64,000 bases of DNA from NCBI GenBank assembly GCA_904420555.1, contig CAJFVO010000005.1, positions 62,001-126,000 on the forward strand, read 5' to 3'. The translations under genes were made by a program, and so were the position numbers. Positions within the stretch are counted from its first letter, which is position 1. Every line of letters starts with the position of its first letter. Shown here piece after piece: positions 23,671 through 32,461 of this stretch. A model generated the notes under the pieces. It was not told the DNA's origin. It saw only the letters and a program-made list of their open reading frames with translations, and made no database searches. Source of the DNA: Candidatus Heritagella intestinalis. Lineage in GTDB: Bacteria > Bacillota > Clostridia > Oscillospirales > Acutalibacteraceae.

Positions 23671-23703
23671 CAGGCAGCGAAGGGTTTTGTCCTTCGCTGC
23701 CTG
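23671..23703 (-). terminator. Terminator of spo0A
   Basis: Perfect 13-bp stem (CAGGCAGCGAAGG, 23671-23683 with 23691-23703), 7-nt loop, TTTT following on the minus strand. Confidence 0.88.
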
Positions 23704-23730
23704 CTGGTTTTTCACGGGGAACTGGCAATG

Positions 23731-24480
23731 TCATCCGGCATTTTTCATCTCCAGGCGGAGCTTATCGGAAATCATGGCGATAAACTCCGAGTTAGTGGGC
23801 TTTCCACGGGTGTTGTGAATGGTGTAGCCAAAATAAGAATTGAGGATATCCACATCGCCCCGGTCCCAGGCCACCTCAATGGCGTGGCGGATGGCCCGCT
23901 CTACCCGGGAGCTGGTGGTATTGTAATCCCGGGCTACGCCGGGATAAAGCTGCTTGGTCACTGCGTTGATAATCCCCGGGTCCTCTACCGCCATGCGGAT
24001 GGAATCCCGAAGGTAGTGATAGCCTTTTATGTGTGCCGGTACACCGATCTCATGAAGGATATCCGTAATCTTCATTTCCAGAGGAACATGGGGATTGGAT
24101 TCCTGGTGGTGCAGAAGCTGCATCATGCGCCGGGCCGTCTCCGAAATATCCAGGGGCATCAGGGCCAGATAGGAAGCTCCGGCTCCCATGACCTCCCGCT
24201 CCAGCATGGCGTTGGTATATCCCGAAACCACCACGAAAATGGGGCCTTCCCCTTCCTTCTCCCGATGGGCTGCGTGCATCACGCCAATGGCGTCCAGCCG
24301 CGGCATAAACAGCTCCATCATTACCATATCCGGCTGGCTGTCCTCCATGGAATCCAGCACCGCCATTCCGTCCCGGGCAGCCAAAAACGGCGAAGCGCCC
24401 AAGCGGCTCAGCTCCTCCGCCATTTTCAAAGCCCATTCGTCAGAGTCCCCTGCGATGAGTATTTTTACCGGCTTATTCAT
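23731..24480 (-). CDS. spo0A: Sporulation master regulator Spo0A with degenerate receiver
   Basis: A 249-residue protein. The C-terminal DNA-binding domain is unmistakable: [42 protein letters not shown] and [18 protein letters not shown]. The N-terminal receiver is recognisable but decayed at its active site. The phosphoacceptor position 56 is Glu (MVMMELFMP where LVLDIIMP is usual), one of the two acidic residues at the top is Gly (IAGDSD for VADDN) and the conserved Lys before Pro is Met (ALMPLD for ILKPFD). It should therefore not accept phosphate in the normal way; Glu may mimic the phosphorylated state (inference). Follows spoIVB, the conserved order, with its own promoter and terminator. 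Confidence 0.96.
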   Translation of the reverse strand: MNKPVKILIAGDSDEWALKMAEELSRLGASPFLAARDGMAVLDSMEDSQPDMVMMELFMPRLDAIGVMHAAHREKEGEGPIFVVVSGYTNAMLEREVMGAGASYLALMPLDISETARRMMQLLHHQESNPHVPLEMKITDILHEIGVPAHIKGYHYLRDSIRMAVEDPGIINAVTKQLYPGVARDYNTTSSRVERAIRHAIEVAWDRGDVDILNSYFGYTIHNTRGKPTNSEFIAMISDKLRLEMKNAG

Positions 24481-24515
24481 AGCGTTACCCCCAGTTTCAA
24501 ATTTTCTTCATGGTT

Positions 24516-24544
24516 ATATTACCATATTATGGGAATGATAGCAA
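24516..24544 (-). promoter_or_regulatory. Promoter of spo0A
   Basis: TTGCTA (24539-24544), 17-nt spacer, TAATAT (24516-24521). A CGTCGAA at 24602-24608, one mismatch from a 0A box, lies further up and is weak. Confidence 0.55.
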
Positions 24545-24634
24545 GGGCTTTTCCCAAAATTCTTGGAAGATTTTCCCATTCAGATCCAACGGATTGTCTG
24601 ATTCGACGAGGTTTTCAAAATTTCCGCAAAAAAT

Positions 24635-24671
24635 CCCCGGTATATCGAAAGCAGATTCCGGTATACCGGGG
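24635..24671 (-). terminator. Terminator of spoIVB
   Basis: CCCCGGTATA (24635-24644) pairs with TATACCGGGG (24662-24671); on the minus strand a run of six T follows. Confidence 0.88.
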
Positions 24672-24678
24672 AAGATTT

Positions 24679-25956
24679 TCAAGAAGCTTTTGCAGAGATC
24701 TCTTCTTCCTGGGCACATTCCCACATGGTTTCGGCAAAGATTCCATAGCCTTTTTCTGGGTTATTCACCAGAACATGAGTGACTGCCCCCACCAGCTTTC
24801 CTTCCTGCACAATCGGGCTGCCGCTAAGGCCCTGGACAATCCCGCCGGTTTTTTTCAGCAGCTCTGGGTCTGTCACCCGCAGGCAAAGATTTTTCGTTTT
24901 TTGACTTTCATCGTAATTGACAGCCTCAATCTCCACATCATAATACTGAGGCGCCCCTCCGTCGATGGTGGTGAGGATTTGCGCTTCCCCGGCCCGAACC
25001 TCCTGCTTCATGGCAATGGGAAGCAATTGGGCATCTTCTGGAGACTGGAACAAAAAACCATACACGCCGGTATCCGTGTTAGCGGACATTTCCCCCATGG
25101 CCATATCACTGGAAAAATAGCCCTGTAACTCTCCGGCAGCGCCTCGCTGGCCTTTGACAATGCCGCTGATAGACACCGGTAAAATCTCCCCAGAGCCCAG
25201 AGGCATCAGTTCCTGGGTGTCCACGTCGCAGACGCCGTGGCCCAAACCGCCAAAGGTGCCGGTATCCGGGTCATAAAAGGTCAGGGTGCCAATGCCGGCC
25301 GTACTGTCCCGAACCCAAAGCCCCCCTTTATAGAGGCCGTCGATCTCACTGAATACCGGGGTCAAAACGGCGGTAAATTCCTGGCCGCTTCTCTCAGCCT
25401 CGATCGTAACGGGGCTGCCCCGGCTGGTTTCAAAAATCTGGGCCAGCTCGTTATTTTCCGAGACCTCTTTTCCCCCAGCTCGATAAATCACATCCCCGAT
25501 TTCCAGTCCGGCTTCCTTGGCGGGGTTGATGCTTTTGCCGTTGCCGGTAATATCCGCAGTGCCCACTACTACTACGCCTTCCGCTTCCATTTTCATGCCG
25601 AAGGGAGTACCGCAAACCAGCACCTGGGGCGCTTCCTGGGAATATTCCAACGGAATCGACTTTACCGGAACCACTCCCAACAGGCTGATCTGGGCTTCCC
25701 GAGGATTGCCGGTAGCCGAGGCCTGGCGTTCCATTCCCAGGGGCTGGCTTATCACCTGATACCATTGGGATTGCAGCTGGGTTCCCGACTCCCCGGTTAC
25801 GGTTAAAGAATCCGGGGACAGCTTCCAGGCCGCAGCCCCTGCCACCCCAATACACAGGGAAAAGGCGGCGGCAGCAGCAGCGGCCCACCGGAAAAAACGC
25901 TGTAAAAAAGGCGGCTTCCTCTTTTTTGAAGAAGCCTTTTCCGTTTCCATTTTCAT
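24679..25956 (-). CDS. spoIVB: SpoIVB peptidase (S55)
   Basis: A 425-residue protein: N-terminal membrane anchor (about residues 24-45), a PDZ domain (about 95-190; EAGLEIGDVIYRAGG) and the S55 serine peptidase domain with FGGLGHGVCD (catalytic His) and IVQGLSGSPIVQEGKLVGAVTHV (catalytic Ser). In sporulation it is secreted from the forespore and cleaves SpoIVFA to activate sigma-K in the mother cell. Starts at 25950 or 25956 are possible; AGGAGG favours 25956. Directly upstream of spo0A. Confidence 0.95.
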   Translation of the reverse strand: MKMETEKASSKKRKPPFLQRFFRWAAAAAAAFSLCIGVAGAAAWKLSPDSLTVTGESGTQLQSQWYQVISQPLGMERQASATGNPREAQISLLGVVPVKSIPLEYSQEAPQVLVCGTPFGMKMEAEGVVVVGTADITGNGKSINPAKEAGLEIGDVIYRAGGKEVSENNELAQIFETSRGSPVTIEAERSGQEFTAVLTPVFSEIDGLYKGGLWVRDSTAGIGTLTFYDPDTGTFGGLGHGVCDVDTQELMPLGSGEILPVSISGIVKGQRGAAGELQGYFSSDMAMGEMSANTDTGVYGFLFQSPEDAQLLPIAMKQEVRAGEAQILTTIDGGAPQYYDVEIEAVNYDESQKTKNLCLRVTDPELLKKTGGIVQGLSGSPIVQEGKLVGAVTHVLVNNPEKGYGIFAETMWECAQEEEISAKAS

Positions 25957-26135
25957 TCTCACCTCCTTTCCACAAGGTTACTTTTCCACTTCCTTCGCCG
26001 GATATTTTGCCAATTTCCCGGCCGCAGACAGCGTTCGCTGCCAATCCACAGCAAAAATCCCTGACAGGCCCATTTACGGAAAATTTTACTTCTTTCAATT
26101 CCGCAAACATGTCTGTACCGCCCTTCCTGCACCAT

Positions 26136-26245
26136 ATAAAAAGCCGCCCCTTTTGCGAAAAGGGCGGCAGGATGGTTTGTCTGCCGGAATCCTCCCGGGC
26201 AGAAATTCCGGACAGTAAGTATGGTGTGGCCTTTTTGGCCGCAGC
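26136..26245 (-). ncRNA. Candidate small RNA or attenuated leader upstream of spoIVB
   Basis: Minus strand: a TATACT (about 26250-26255) is followed by GGCC-AAAAA-GGCC, CCGGAAT/ATTCCGG, and a terminator-like hairpin (GCCGCCC/GGGCGGC with an inner CTTTT/AAAAG stem, 26143-26168) ending in five T. About 110 nt, no protein. It may be a small RNA or an attenuator before spoIVB. No known riboswitch core was recognised. The rest of 25957-26422 holds nothing that I can name. Confidence 0.4.
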
Positions 26246-26422
26246 AACCAGTATACCGCCAGGGCCAAGAAAAAGCCGTCGAATCCTGGAAATGCTTTTA
26301 AAAATTTTTTGTAAATAAATAATAAAAAATTCGTCGGGAAATTTGGAAGTTTGTAGGGACGTTCCGGCAAAAAACATGGTACAATATATTGTTATCTCTT
26401 ATACGGAAAGATGTGAACCATT

Positions 26423-26803
26423 ATGAAGATCATTCTGCAAATTGGCCTGGTGCTGGGCATCTGCCTGCTGGGAGAAGCCCTTTCCCTGGTGCTCCCTATC
26501 CCCTTCCCGGGCAGCGTTATCGCCATGATATTTCTATTTCTTCTGCTGCTTTCCGGCCGGCTGCGCCCGGAGCATATCCGGGAAAAATCCGATTTTCTCC
26601 TGCAAAACATGGCCTTTTTCTTCATCCCTGCCGGTGTGGGCATTTTGGAATACGCAGATACCCTGCTGCCGGTACTGCTGCCCCTGCTCCTGATCTGCCT
26701 GATAACCACAGTGCTGACTTTTGCCGCCTCTTCCTTAACAGCACAGCTGGTAATCCGGTTACAGGAAAAGCATCGGTCTCATTCGGAAAAGGAGGAAATG
26801 TAA
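26423..26803 (+). CDS. CidA/LrgA family holin-like protein
   Basis: A 126-residue membrane protein with four predicted helices. GICLLGEALSLVLPIPFPGSVIAMIFLF is the family N-terminus, then FLLQNMAFFFIPAGVGI. LrgA/CidA proteins work with LrgB/CidB and have been linked to autolysis control and pyruvate or glycolate transport. An extended -10 (TG-G-TACAAT, near 26382) precedes it. The lrgB-like gene follows with no gap. Confidence 0.9.
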   Translation: MKIILQIGLVLGICLLGEALSLVLPIPFPGSVIAMIFLFLLLLSGRLRPEHIREKSDFLLQNMAFFFIPAGVGILEYADTLLPVLLPLLLICLITTVLTFAASSLTAQLVIRLQEKHRSHSEKEEM

Positions 26804-27496
26804 ATGGAAATTCTCGACACCCTGACCTCGTCTCCCCTGTTTGGCATTGTGCTGTGCATCTTTACCTTTGAGCTGGGGGTATGGCTCAATAAAAAGCTGA
26901 AAACGCCTCTGTGCAATCCCCTTCTCATTGCCATTGCCCTGGTAATCGCGGTTTTGCAGGTATTCAAAATCCCGCTGGAAAACTTTATGGAGGGCGGAGA
27001 CGTCATCTCCCTGTTCCTGGCCCCGGCCACAGCTGTGCTGGCCCTGTCGGTTTACAGCCAGCTGGCAGTGCTCAAAAAACACTTTCTTCCAGTGGTGTGC
27101 GGCTGTCTGGCAGGTTCTGTGGTATCCATGGCCAGCGCCGCCGGGTTGTGCATGGCTTTCGGCCTGGACGACGCCCTCACTGCCGCTATGATCCCCAAAT
27201 CCGTTACCACCCCCATCGCCATGGAGATTTCCCGCCAGCACGGAGGCTTGGTAGCGGTAACGGTGGCAGCCGTCATCCTCACAGGGATTCTGGGCGCTAT
27301 CTTTTCCCCGCTATTGATTAAGCTCTTTCATATTACCCACCCGGTGGCCCAGGGAGTGGGAATTGGCACCAGCAGCCACGCCGTAGGCACCTCTAAGGCC
27401 GTAGAGCTGGGGGAAGTCCAGGGGGCCATGAGCGGCGTATCTATCGGCATCAGCGGTATCATCACGGTGATATTGTCCCTGTTCCTACCTATGTAA
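26804..27496 (+). CDS. LrgB family membrane protein
   Basis: A 230-residue protein with several membrane segments. PLCNPLLIAIALVI, IPKSVTTPIAMEIS and GIGTSSHAVGTSKAVELGEVQGAMSG are typical of LrgB/CidB/YohK. It is the partner of the LrgA-like protein just upstream; together probably a transporter or murein hydrolase exporter of the inner membrane. Start codon is adjacent to the previous stop, with GGAGG in the upstream coding end. Confidence 0.93.
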   Translation: MEILDTLTSSPLFGIVLCIFTFELGVWLNKKLKTPLCNPLLIAIALVIAVLQVFKIPLENFMEGGDVISLFLAPATAVLALSVYSQLAVLKKHFLPVVCGCLAGSVVSMASAAGLCMAFGLDDALTAAMIPKSVTTPIAMEISRQHGGLVAVTVAAVILTGILGAIFSPLLIKLFHITHPVAQGVGIGTSSHAVGTSKAVELGEVQGAMSGVSIGISGIITVILSLFLPM

Positions 27497-27514
27497 CTAT
27501 AAAATTGATGCAAA

Positions 27515-27557
27515 AGAAGCCTGCGGGCCCGGTCTATCCGGCGTCCCACAGGCTTCT
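27515..27557. terminator. Bidirectional terminator
   Basis: AGAAGCCTG (27515-27523) pairs with CAGGCTTCT (27549-27557), A-run before and T-rich after, between convergent genes. Confidence 0.8.
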
Positions 27558-27567
27558 GTTTATTTTC

Positions 27568-28047
27568 TCAGGAAAAGGCTTTCTGATAAATTTCCGTGAG
27601 CTTCTGGTGTTCTTGCCCTACAATCATACTCACGTAGTTGCCGTCCTGTTCCACGCTGCACTTCTGGATAATGGCGTACTGTTCCGGCAGATAATCCTTA
27701 TTCTGGGCCAGTTTGGACTCCATGCGCTTATCCAGCTGCTCCTTGACCCGCTGGGCCGCATTGCTGTCCACTGCCTCTACCAGAATGACTTCCTCACACT
27801 TGATGCCGGAGGTATCTACCAGGGCGGCAAACTGTTTCATATCATCCGCCTGGATGCCGTAATTGATTTGCAGGCCATTTTCGTCCAAATCCATAACGTC
27901 TGTAAAGCCCACTTCATTCTTCATAGTTTCCAGCGTTTGGGGCAAATCAGCGGATTTTCCACTGCCTCCCTGTCCACAGGCTGCCAAGCTCAAGGCCAGT
28001 ACCAGAGCCAGTACCATGGCCGTCCACTGCTTCAAATGCTTTTTCAT
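27568..28047 (-). CDS. DUF4358 family lipoprotein
   Basis: A 159-residue protein with a lipoprotein signal (MKKHLKQWTAMVLALVLALS then LAAC, Cys at about 24), followed by a small domain with the DUF4358 features: FTDVMDLDENGLQINYGI, CEEVILVEAV and a helical KEQLDKRMESK segment. Function unknown. It is transcribed after the SGNH lipoprotein gene, 54 nt away; in other clostridia these families also occur near surface O-acetylation genes. Confidence 0.82.
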   Translation of the reverse strand: MKKHLKQWTAMVLALVLALSLAACGQGGSGKSADLPQTLETMKNEVGFTDVMDLDENGLQINYGIQADDMKQFAALVDTSGIKCEEVILVEAVDSNAAQRVKEQLDKRMESKLAQNKDYLPEQYAIIQKCSVEQDGNYVSMIVGQEHQKLTEIYQKAFS

Positions 28048-28101
28048 TTTCCCACTCCCTGTTTTTTTAATTTTCCGATATTCCCGGGCAATCTCCTGCC
28101 G

Positions 28102-28890
28102 TCAAAAATCCTGCGCATTTTCCAGCAGGTAGTCAATCCAGACCTTAGCGCCGGCATCGGTAAAGTGGATCCCCATATCCTCCGGGTCGCTGCAATAGTC
28201 AGGGTTCAGGCTGCCGTCCTCTACTTTCATCACAGAAGCCACATCGGCAAAGTGGTAACCTTTTTCCCGGGCCAGCTCTTTCAGGGCCGCATTGTACTTG
28301 TCCAGATTCTCGTTATTCAGGGTTTTCCGCTCCCGGCCCGCCAAAATAGGGGTGGCCGACTGTATGTAGATTTCCGCGTCCGGAGACTTTTCCAGAATCC
28401 GTTGGATGAGGGTATTAAGATTTGTCACCGAATCCTCTACACCGTAGAGGCCTACATCGTTCATACCCAGCATCAGGAATACCTTTTTCGCCCCCATGGC
28501 TTTAACGCCGTCCTCAACAAGCATTTTTTCCCCTTGGTACGAAGGATGCACCGAATTGGCCCCCACATCCCACAGGGCATTGCCGCTGCCTAAGCTCCCT
28601 GAGGTGAGGAATTGCGCCGTTCCCAGCACGCCCGGATGCGCCTGGCAGTAAAAAGAAAGCCGGAGGGAGACAGAATCCCCCACAAACACCGCGTCATTGA
28701 AAAAGGCAGCCGCATCAGAGGGCTCTGGTACGGTTTCCTCCGGGCCGGAAGAAGCCGTCTGGCTCTGGGAAGATTCCCCGCCTTGAATCCCAGAATCCGT
28801 CTGGGACGGCCCGCCGGAAGAAACGCATCCGGACAACAGCAGCATACCGGCGGTGAGAATAGCTGCCGCCCGATTCCATTTTACTTTCAT
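28102..28890 (-). CDS. SGNH/GDSL hydrolase lipoprotein
   Basis: A 262-residue secreted lipoprotein: signal peptide with LLLSGC lipobox, a Ser/Gly/Gln-rich linker, and an SGNH esterase domain with FVGDSVSL (nucleophile Ser), LMLGMNDVGL (Asn) and GIHFTDAG (His). Likely removes or transfers acyl groups on cell-surface glycans or lipids. Start at 28890 with AAGAGGA; upstream in-frame codons are rejected. Confidence 0.88.
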   Translation of the reverse strand: MKVKWNRAAAILTAGMLLLSGCVSSGGPSQTDSGIQGGESSQSQTASSGPEETVPEPSDAAAFFNDAVFVGDSVSLRLSFYCQAHPGVLGTAQFLTSGSLGSGNALWDVGANSVHPSYQGEKMLVEDGVKAMGAKKVFLMLGMNDVGLYGVEDSVTNLNTLIQRILEKSPDAEIYIQSATPILAGRERKTLNNENLDKYNAALKELAREKGYHFADVASVMKVEDGSLNPDYCSDPEDMGIHFTDAGAKVWIDYLLENAQDF

Positions 28891-28954
28891 GCTAATCCTC
28901 TTTTTGCTCCATCTACTGACATAACCGCCCGAGGGCGATTTCTCTAACAATAAT

Positions 28955-28984
28955 AGTATACCATAGAGCACTGAAGAGAGGCAA
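28955..28984 (-). promoter_or_regulatory. Promoter of the SGNH-DUF4358 pair
   Basis: TTGCCT (28979-28984), 18-nt spacer, TATACT (28955-28960) with TG one base upstream. Confidence 0.75.
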
Positions 28985-29083
28985 TAAAATCAGCCGATTT
29001 GTAATAAAAGTAACAGCTTTGTCATTTTTATTCGCTTTAGCCTGCACAAAAGGGCGTTCGCAGTGTTCCCGCCGCTCCGACTC

Positions 29084-29455
29084 TCACAAGAAATCCGCCT
29101 CTGGCGCCTGTTCCCACTCTAAAACCCGCCAGTGGCCCCTGGGAGGCTGCTCCAACCGGGCACACCAGCAATCCTCCCCAATGCGGAGATAACAGAGAGC
29201 TCGGCCCTCTTCCACAGACTTTCCGTATGCGTCGTCAATCTCAAAGGCTTCTCCATACCGCTGGGCAAATTCGTCGGAGCGATAGGCTTCCCACAGGGCG
29301 GCCTCCACATAATCCCACTTTCCCCGGCCAAGTCCTGCCGCCTCTACCCGTTTGCGGGAACAGAAGGGCAGCTCATCCCCCTCTTCCGGCGCTTTGTCCA
29401 GGGCGCCGCCGCTCAACAGCAGCAGGGCCAATCGGCCCAAGCAGCCCCCGGCCAT
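29084..29455 (-). CDS. Hypothetical protein coupled to the DnaI-like gene
   Basis: A 123-residue protein that I do not recognise. It is acidic with many Trp and Tyr in the second half (KWDYVEAALWEAYRSDEFAQRYGEAF, DCWCARLEQ, HWRVLEWEQ); the N-terminus is hydrophobic (GRLALLLLSGG) but short. Its ATG overlaps the stop of the helicase-loader gene (TGATG), so it is translated by coupling and is probably real. No own promoter or ribosome site. Confidence 0.65.
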   Translation of the reverse strand: MAGGCLGRLALLLLSGGALDKAPEEGDELPFCSRKRVEAAGLGRGKWDYVEAALWEAYRSDEFAQRYGEAFEIDDAYGKSVEEGRALCYLRIGEDCWCARLEQPPRGHWRVLEWEQAPEADFL

Positions 29456-30465
29456 CAGAGACCCTCCCGGGAACGCTCCCGCTCCATGTTCTTGAGCTGC
29501 CGCACATCCCGGCCGGCAAACAGAATCCGCTGGTAGCCGCCAATCATCCGGGAGACCATGCGCTCCCCATACCGGTCCAGCAGCTCCTTCATGGAGAGGT
29601 TGGTGCTGATAACCGTGGGCTTTTCCGCCATGAGCCGGGTATTGATAATATTATAGAGAGCTGTAGTCACAAAGGCTGTGGAGAACTCCGTGCCCAAATC
29701 ATCCAGAATCAGCAGGTCACAGTGCAGGAGCATCTGGTTGGTGTCCTGGCGATCCTCTCCGCCATCCCGGCCAAACCGCTCTTTCTCCAAAGCTGTGACA
29801 AAATTCTGCACAGAGCCGTACACCACCCCGTAACCCTTCTGGATGGCTTCCCGGGCAATGGCCAGAGAAAGGTGGGTCTTGCCCAAGCCAGTGCGCCCCT
29901 GAAACAACAGGCTTTCGGAATGAAGGGAAAATTTCTCTGCATACTGCCGGCAGAAAGCCAATACCTGTTCCATGTGCGCCCGGGGGGAAAGCTGGTCTCC
30001 TTCCCCTCTGTCAGAGTAATACCGCAAATCGAACTGTTCGAACCCGGAGAGGGTCAGAGGGGTCATCTCATTAAGGCGGCGATAGGCCTCCTGGCGCAGA
30101 AGGCCCTTGAGACAATTACACATCCTGCCGTCAATAAAACCGGTATCCTGACACTTGCCGCAGGTATAGGCAGGTTTTAGGGCGTCCTTTTCCAGCCCGG
30201 CCTGCTGGAGAAGGGATTCCCGCTCCTTTTGCAGTGCCAGGCTCTTGTCCCGCAAACGCTCCATGGCTTGCGCTGCGCCGTTGCCTCCAAAAACTGCTTT
30301 CGCAGTACCGGCGGCCAGATGGGCCAGCTCCCCCTGGATTTCACGGGCCCGGGGGAACAGGGCGTAAAAGGCCGCCCGGCGTTCCTGCGCCTCCCCTTCT
30401 GCCCGGGTTCTGCGTCGGTTCAGCTCCGCCATGGCGGCGTCGTATACTTCGCGGCTGTATCCCAT
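29455..30465 (-). CDS. DnaI/DnaC-like helicase loader ATPase
   Basis: A 336-residue AAA+ protein. The N-terminal half is helical and ends in a cysteine cluster (CGKCQDTG, MCNCLKG) typical of DnaI-type loaders. The ATPase has LLFQGRTGLGKTHLSLAIA (Walker A), LLILDDLGTE (Walker B), a sensor block STNLS and the arginine-rich SRMIGG. It loads the replicative helicase with the DnaD protein encoded just upstream. Six nt separate the two genes. Confidence 0.92.
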   Translation of the reverse strand: MGYSREVYDAAMAELNRRRTRAEGEAQERRAAFYALFPRAREIQGELAHLAAGTAKAVFGGNGAAQAMERLRDKSLALQKERESLLQQAGLEKDALKPAYTCGKCQDTGFIDGRMCNCLKGLLRQEAYRRLNEMTPLTLSGFEQFDLRYYSDRGEGDQLSPRAHMEQVLAFCRQYAEKFSLHSESLLFQGRTGLGKTHLSLAIAREAIQKGYGVVYGSVQNFVTALEKERFGRDGGEDRQDTNQMLLHCDLLILDDLGTEFSTAFVTTALYNIINTRLMAEKPTVISTNLSMKELLDRYGERMVSRMIGGYQRILFAGRDVRQLKNMERERSREGL

Positions 30466-30471
30466 TTCGGC

Positions 30472-31554
30472 TCACTCCTTTTTAAAATAACCCCACCGGC
30501 TGGTGCGCTCATACTCGTCCAAATCAAAACTGGTTTCCTTTTCCTGGGTCCGGGGGGCAGCTTTCGTGCTCTGTTCCGCTGCGGCCTGCTGGGGGGTGAA
30601 GATTCCCGCCTTATGCCAGCGCTCCAAAATCCGGTTGATATAGCTCAGGTTCATCCGGCCGGTGGAATCCACACAGCGATTATAGGCTTCCCGGAGCATT
30701 TCATCGCTGAACTTCCACTCCTGAATCCAGCGCTGGGCAAACTGTTCTTCCCGGGCGCTGGGGGAACGCCGTGGAATTCCCAAGGCATTTTCCACCCTGC
30801 GCCAGGATTGTTCCGCTTCGTCCAACTGGCGCAGCTTACTCTCTGCGGCCCCATGACTGAAAATATTTTCAGAAGCCCATCCCTTGGCCACTGCCTCAAT
30901 ATAGTTCAGGTTGTCCCGGCCCTTGCTCTTCACATACTGGAGCAGCATGACAATGACGTCCACCGGCAGGCCGAAATCATCGTGAATCATCACCAAGCTG
31001 GAAGAAAGGCCCGGCGAAATTGGCCGGCCCAAAATCAGCTCGGCCTCCTGCATCAGGGAACGGATTTCCTGGGATTCGTTAATCCTCTGGGAAACAAACA
31101 CGCCATCGGGCTTCGGAATTCGACGGGGCGGCGCTTTTTTCACCGGTTCCGGCTGCGGCTCTGGCTTTTCCTGGGGAGCCGGAAGGGTAGAGACCAGCCG
31201 GGTGGGATGAGACGCTTCCTGCTCCTGGGGAGCGGTATCTTCCTCCGGTTCCGGCTGGAATGATTCTCCTTCAGATTCCGGCTCCTTCTGGGATTCCACT
31301 CCCGGAGGCGAAAGCTGGCCGCCGCTTTCCCGCAGCAAACCTGTCTCCACCCAATACTGCATGGCATCCCGGGCATCCGCCGTGCTGACGCCTACGGCTG
31401 CCGCCAGCTTTTCAACGGAAATTTCCTCTCCCGCATGGCGCAAAACCCAAAGCAGCACTTTCAGCTGCACTGCCCCGGCCAGCCGCATATGGCGGTCTAC
31501 CAGGGAGGACGGCACCGCGAACACCGAATTCCATTCCCCAAGATTGATTTGCAT
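30472..31554 (-). CDS. DnaD domain replication initiation protein
   Basis: A 360-residue protein: an N-terminal winged-helix region (LLWVLRHAGEEISVEKLAAAVGVS, about 35-60), a Pro/Glu/Gln-rich linker (about 85-140), and two DnaD/DnaB-type helical modules, one near NYIEAVAKGWASENI (about 225) and one near LSYINRILERWHKAGI (about 310). DnaD/DnaB proteins remodel origin DNA for helicase loading. The start is ambiguous between 31554 and 31566; the AAAGGA abuts the latter. Confidence 0.9.
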   Translation of the reverse strand: MQINLGEWNSVFAVPSSLVDRHMRLAGAVQLKVLLWVLRHAGEEISVEKLAAAVGVSTADARDAMQYWVETGLLRESGGQLSPPGVESQKEPESEGESFQPEPEEDTAPQEQEASHPTRLVSTLPAPQEKPEPQPEPVKKAPPRRIPKPDGVFVSQRINESQEIRSLMQEAELILGRPISPGLSSSLVMIHDDFGLPVDVIVMLLQYVKSKGRDNLNYIEAVAKGWASENIFSHGAAESKLRQLDEAEQSWRRVENALGIPRRSPSAREEQFAQRWIQEWKFSDEMLREAYNRCVDSTGRMNLSYINRILERWHKAGIFTPQQAAAEQSTKAAPRTQEKETSFDLDEYERTSRWGYFKKE

Positions 31555-31695
31555 TTTCCAGACCATTCCTTTCCCTTTTTACTCCAAAACCATCAAGCGG
31601 CCCCAAGGGCCGCGAATTTCCTGTTGACTATTTATTATAGCATAGTCAGGGCCACCGGGAAAGGTGGAAAATTCCCAAAAAGCCAGGCCTTCCCC

Positions 31696-32265
31696 TCACT
31701 TTCCCTCTTCCGCTCTTTGAATTGTCCCGGCAAGAATTTCCGCAGCAACTTGCGTGCCCTCTTCATTGGGATGGACGCCGTCAGCAGCATACAGATTCCG
31801 GCTTTCGGAAAGCTCATAAAAGCGGTCTCCCACCGGGGCCAGCAGGGCATGGTTTTCCTGAGCAGCCTTTCGGTAGGCTTGGGACATTCGGCGGGCCATT
31901 TCTTCATAGGAGATTCCCAAAGCTGTCAGGCTGTCGCTCCCCTTTTGATACGCCCAGGTTGCGTAGAGAACGGGGATGGCCCCATTTTGGCGAATCTGCT
32001 CACACAGCAGACGGACACTCCGGAAAAAGCTGTCCGGCGCCGTAATCGGCCCGTTACTCATCTCTTGAAGCACCACATAGTCCCAGGATTCTTTTTCCAG
32101 AGCTGCCTGGGTACGGGCGCCCATTTTCGTTTTGGGGTTCAGCTGCTCCGCCAGTCTCGCGCCGCCCCGGGTGTGCGCCATGACTTCCGCCCCTGTGAGA
32201 CAGGACAAGGCATCAGGCAAATCATTGGTAAAAATAAAGCTGTTTCCCAGCATCAGGATACGCAT
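31696..32265 (-). CDS. SGNH hydrolase-like protein (DUF4886 type)
   Basis: A 189-residue cytoplasmic protein. MRILMLGNSFIFTNDLP replaces the usual GDS start with GNS, as in DUF4886-type SGNH proteins; the nucleophile Ser is kept. WDYVVLQEMSN provides the Gln/Asn block and DGVHPNEEG the catalytic Asp/His. Probably an esterase of unknown substrate. No signal peptide. Confidence 0.8.
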   Translation of the reverse strand: MRILMLGNSFIFTNDLPDALSCLTGAEVMAHTRGGARLAEQLNPKTKMGARTQAALEKESWDYVVLQEMSNGPITAPDSFFRSVRLLCEQIRQNGAIPVLYATWAYQKGSDSLTALGISYEEMARRMSQAYRKAAQENHALLAPVGDRFYELSESRNLYAADGVHPNEEGTQVAAEILAGTIQRAEEGK

Positions 32266-32297
32266 CGGAATCCCTCCAAATCTGTAGTATTGGCTTT

Positions 32298-32327
32298 ATT
32301 ATACTGCTTCCTTCCAGGAAAGGGCAA
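32298..32327 (-). promoter_or_regulatory. Promoter of the SGNH-like gene
   Basis: TTGCCC (32322-32327), 18-nt spacer, TATAAT (32298-32303). Confidence 0.78.
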
Positions 32328-32461
32328 CTTCCTGCCTTCATAGAAGGAATTTACCCACAACGCCGCAGATTTTTCATAATAGAGGCTATCTCTCTTGACA
32401 AAAATGCAGTATACTATTTCTATACTTATATACAGCTCCTGCGGAAAGAGAGGGGTGCAAT

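Noticed and set aside
26095-26370. 91-codon minus-strand frame upstream of spoIVB
   Set aside because: It runs through the hairpins of the candidate small RNA, lacks a ribosome site and has no recognisable protein features.
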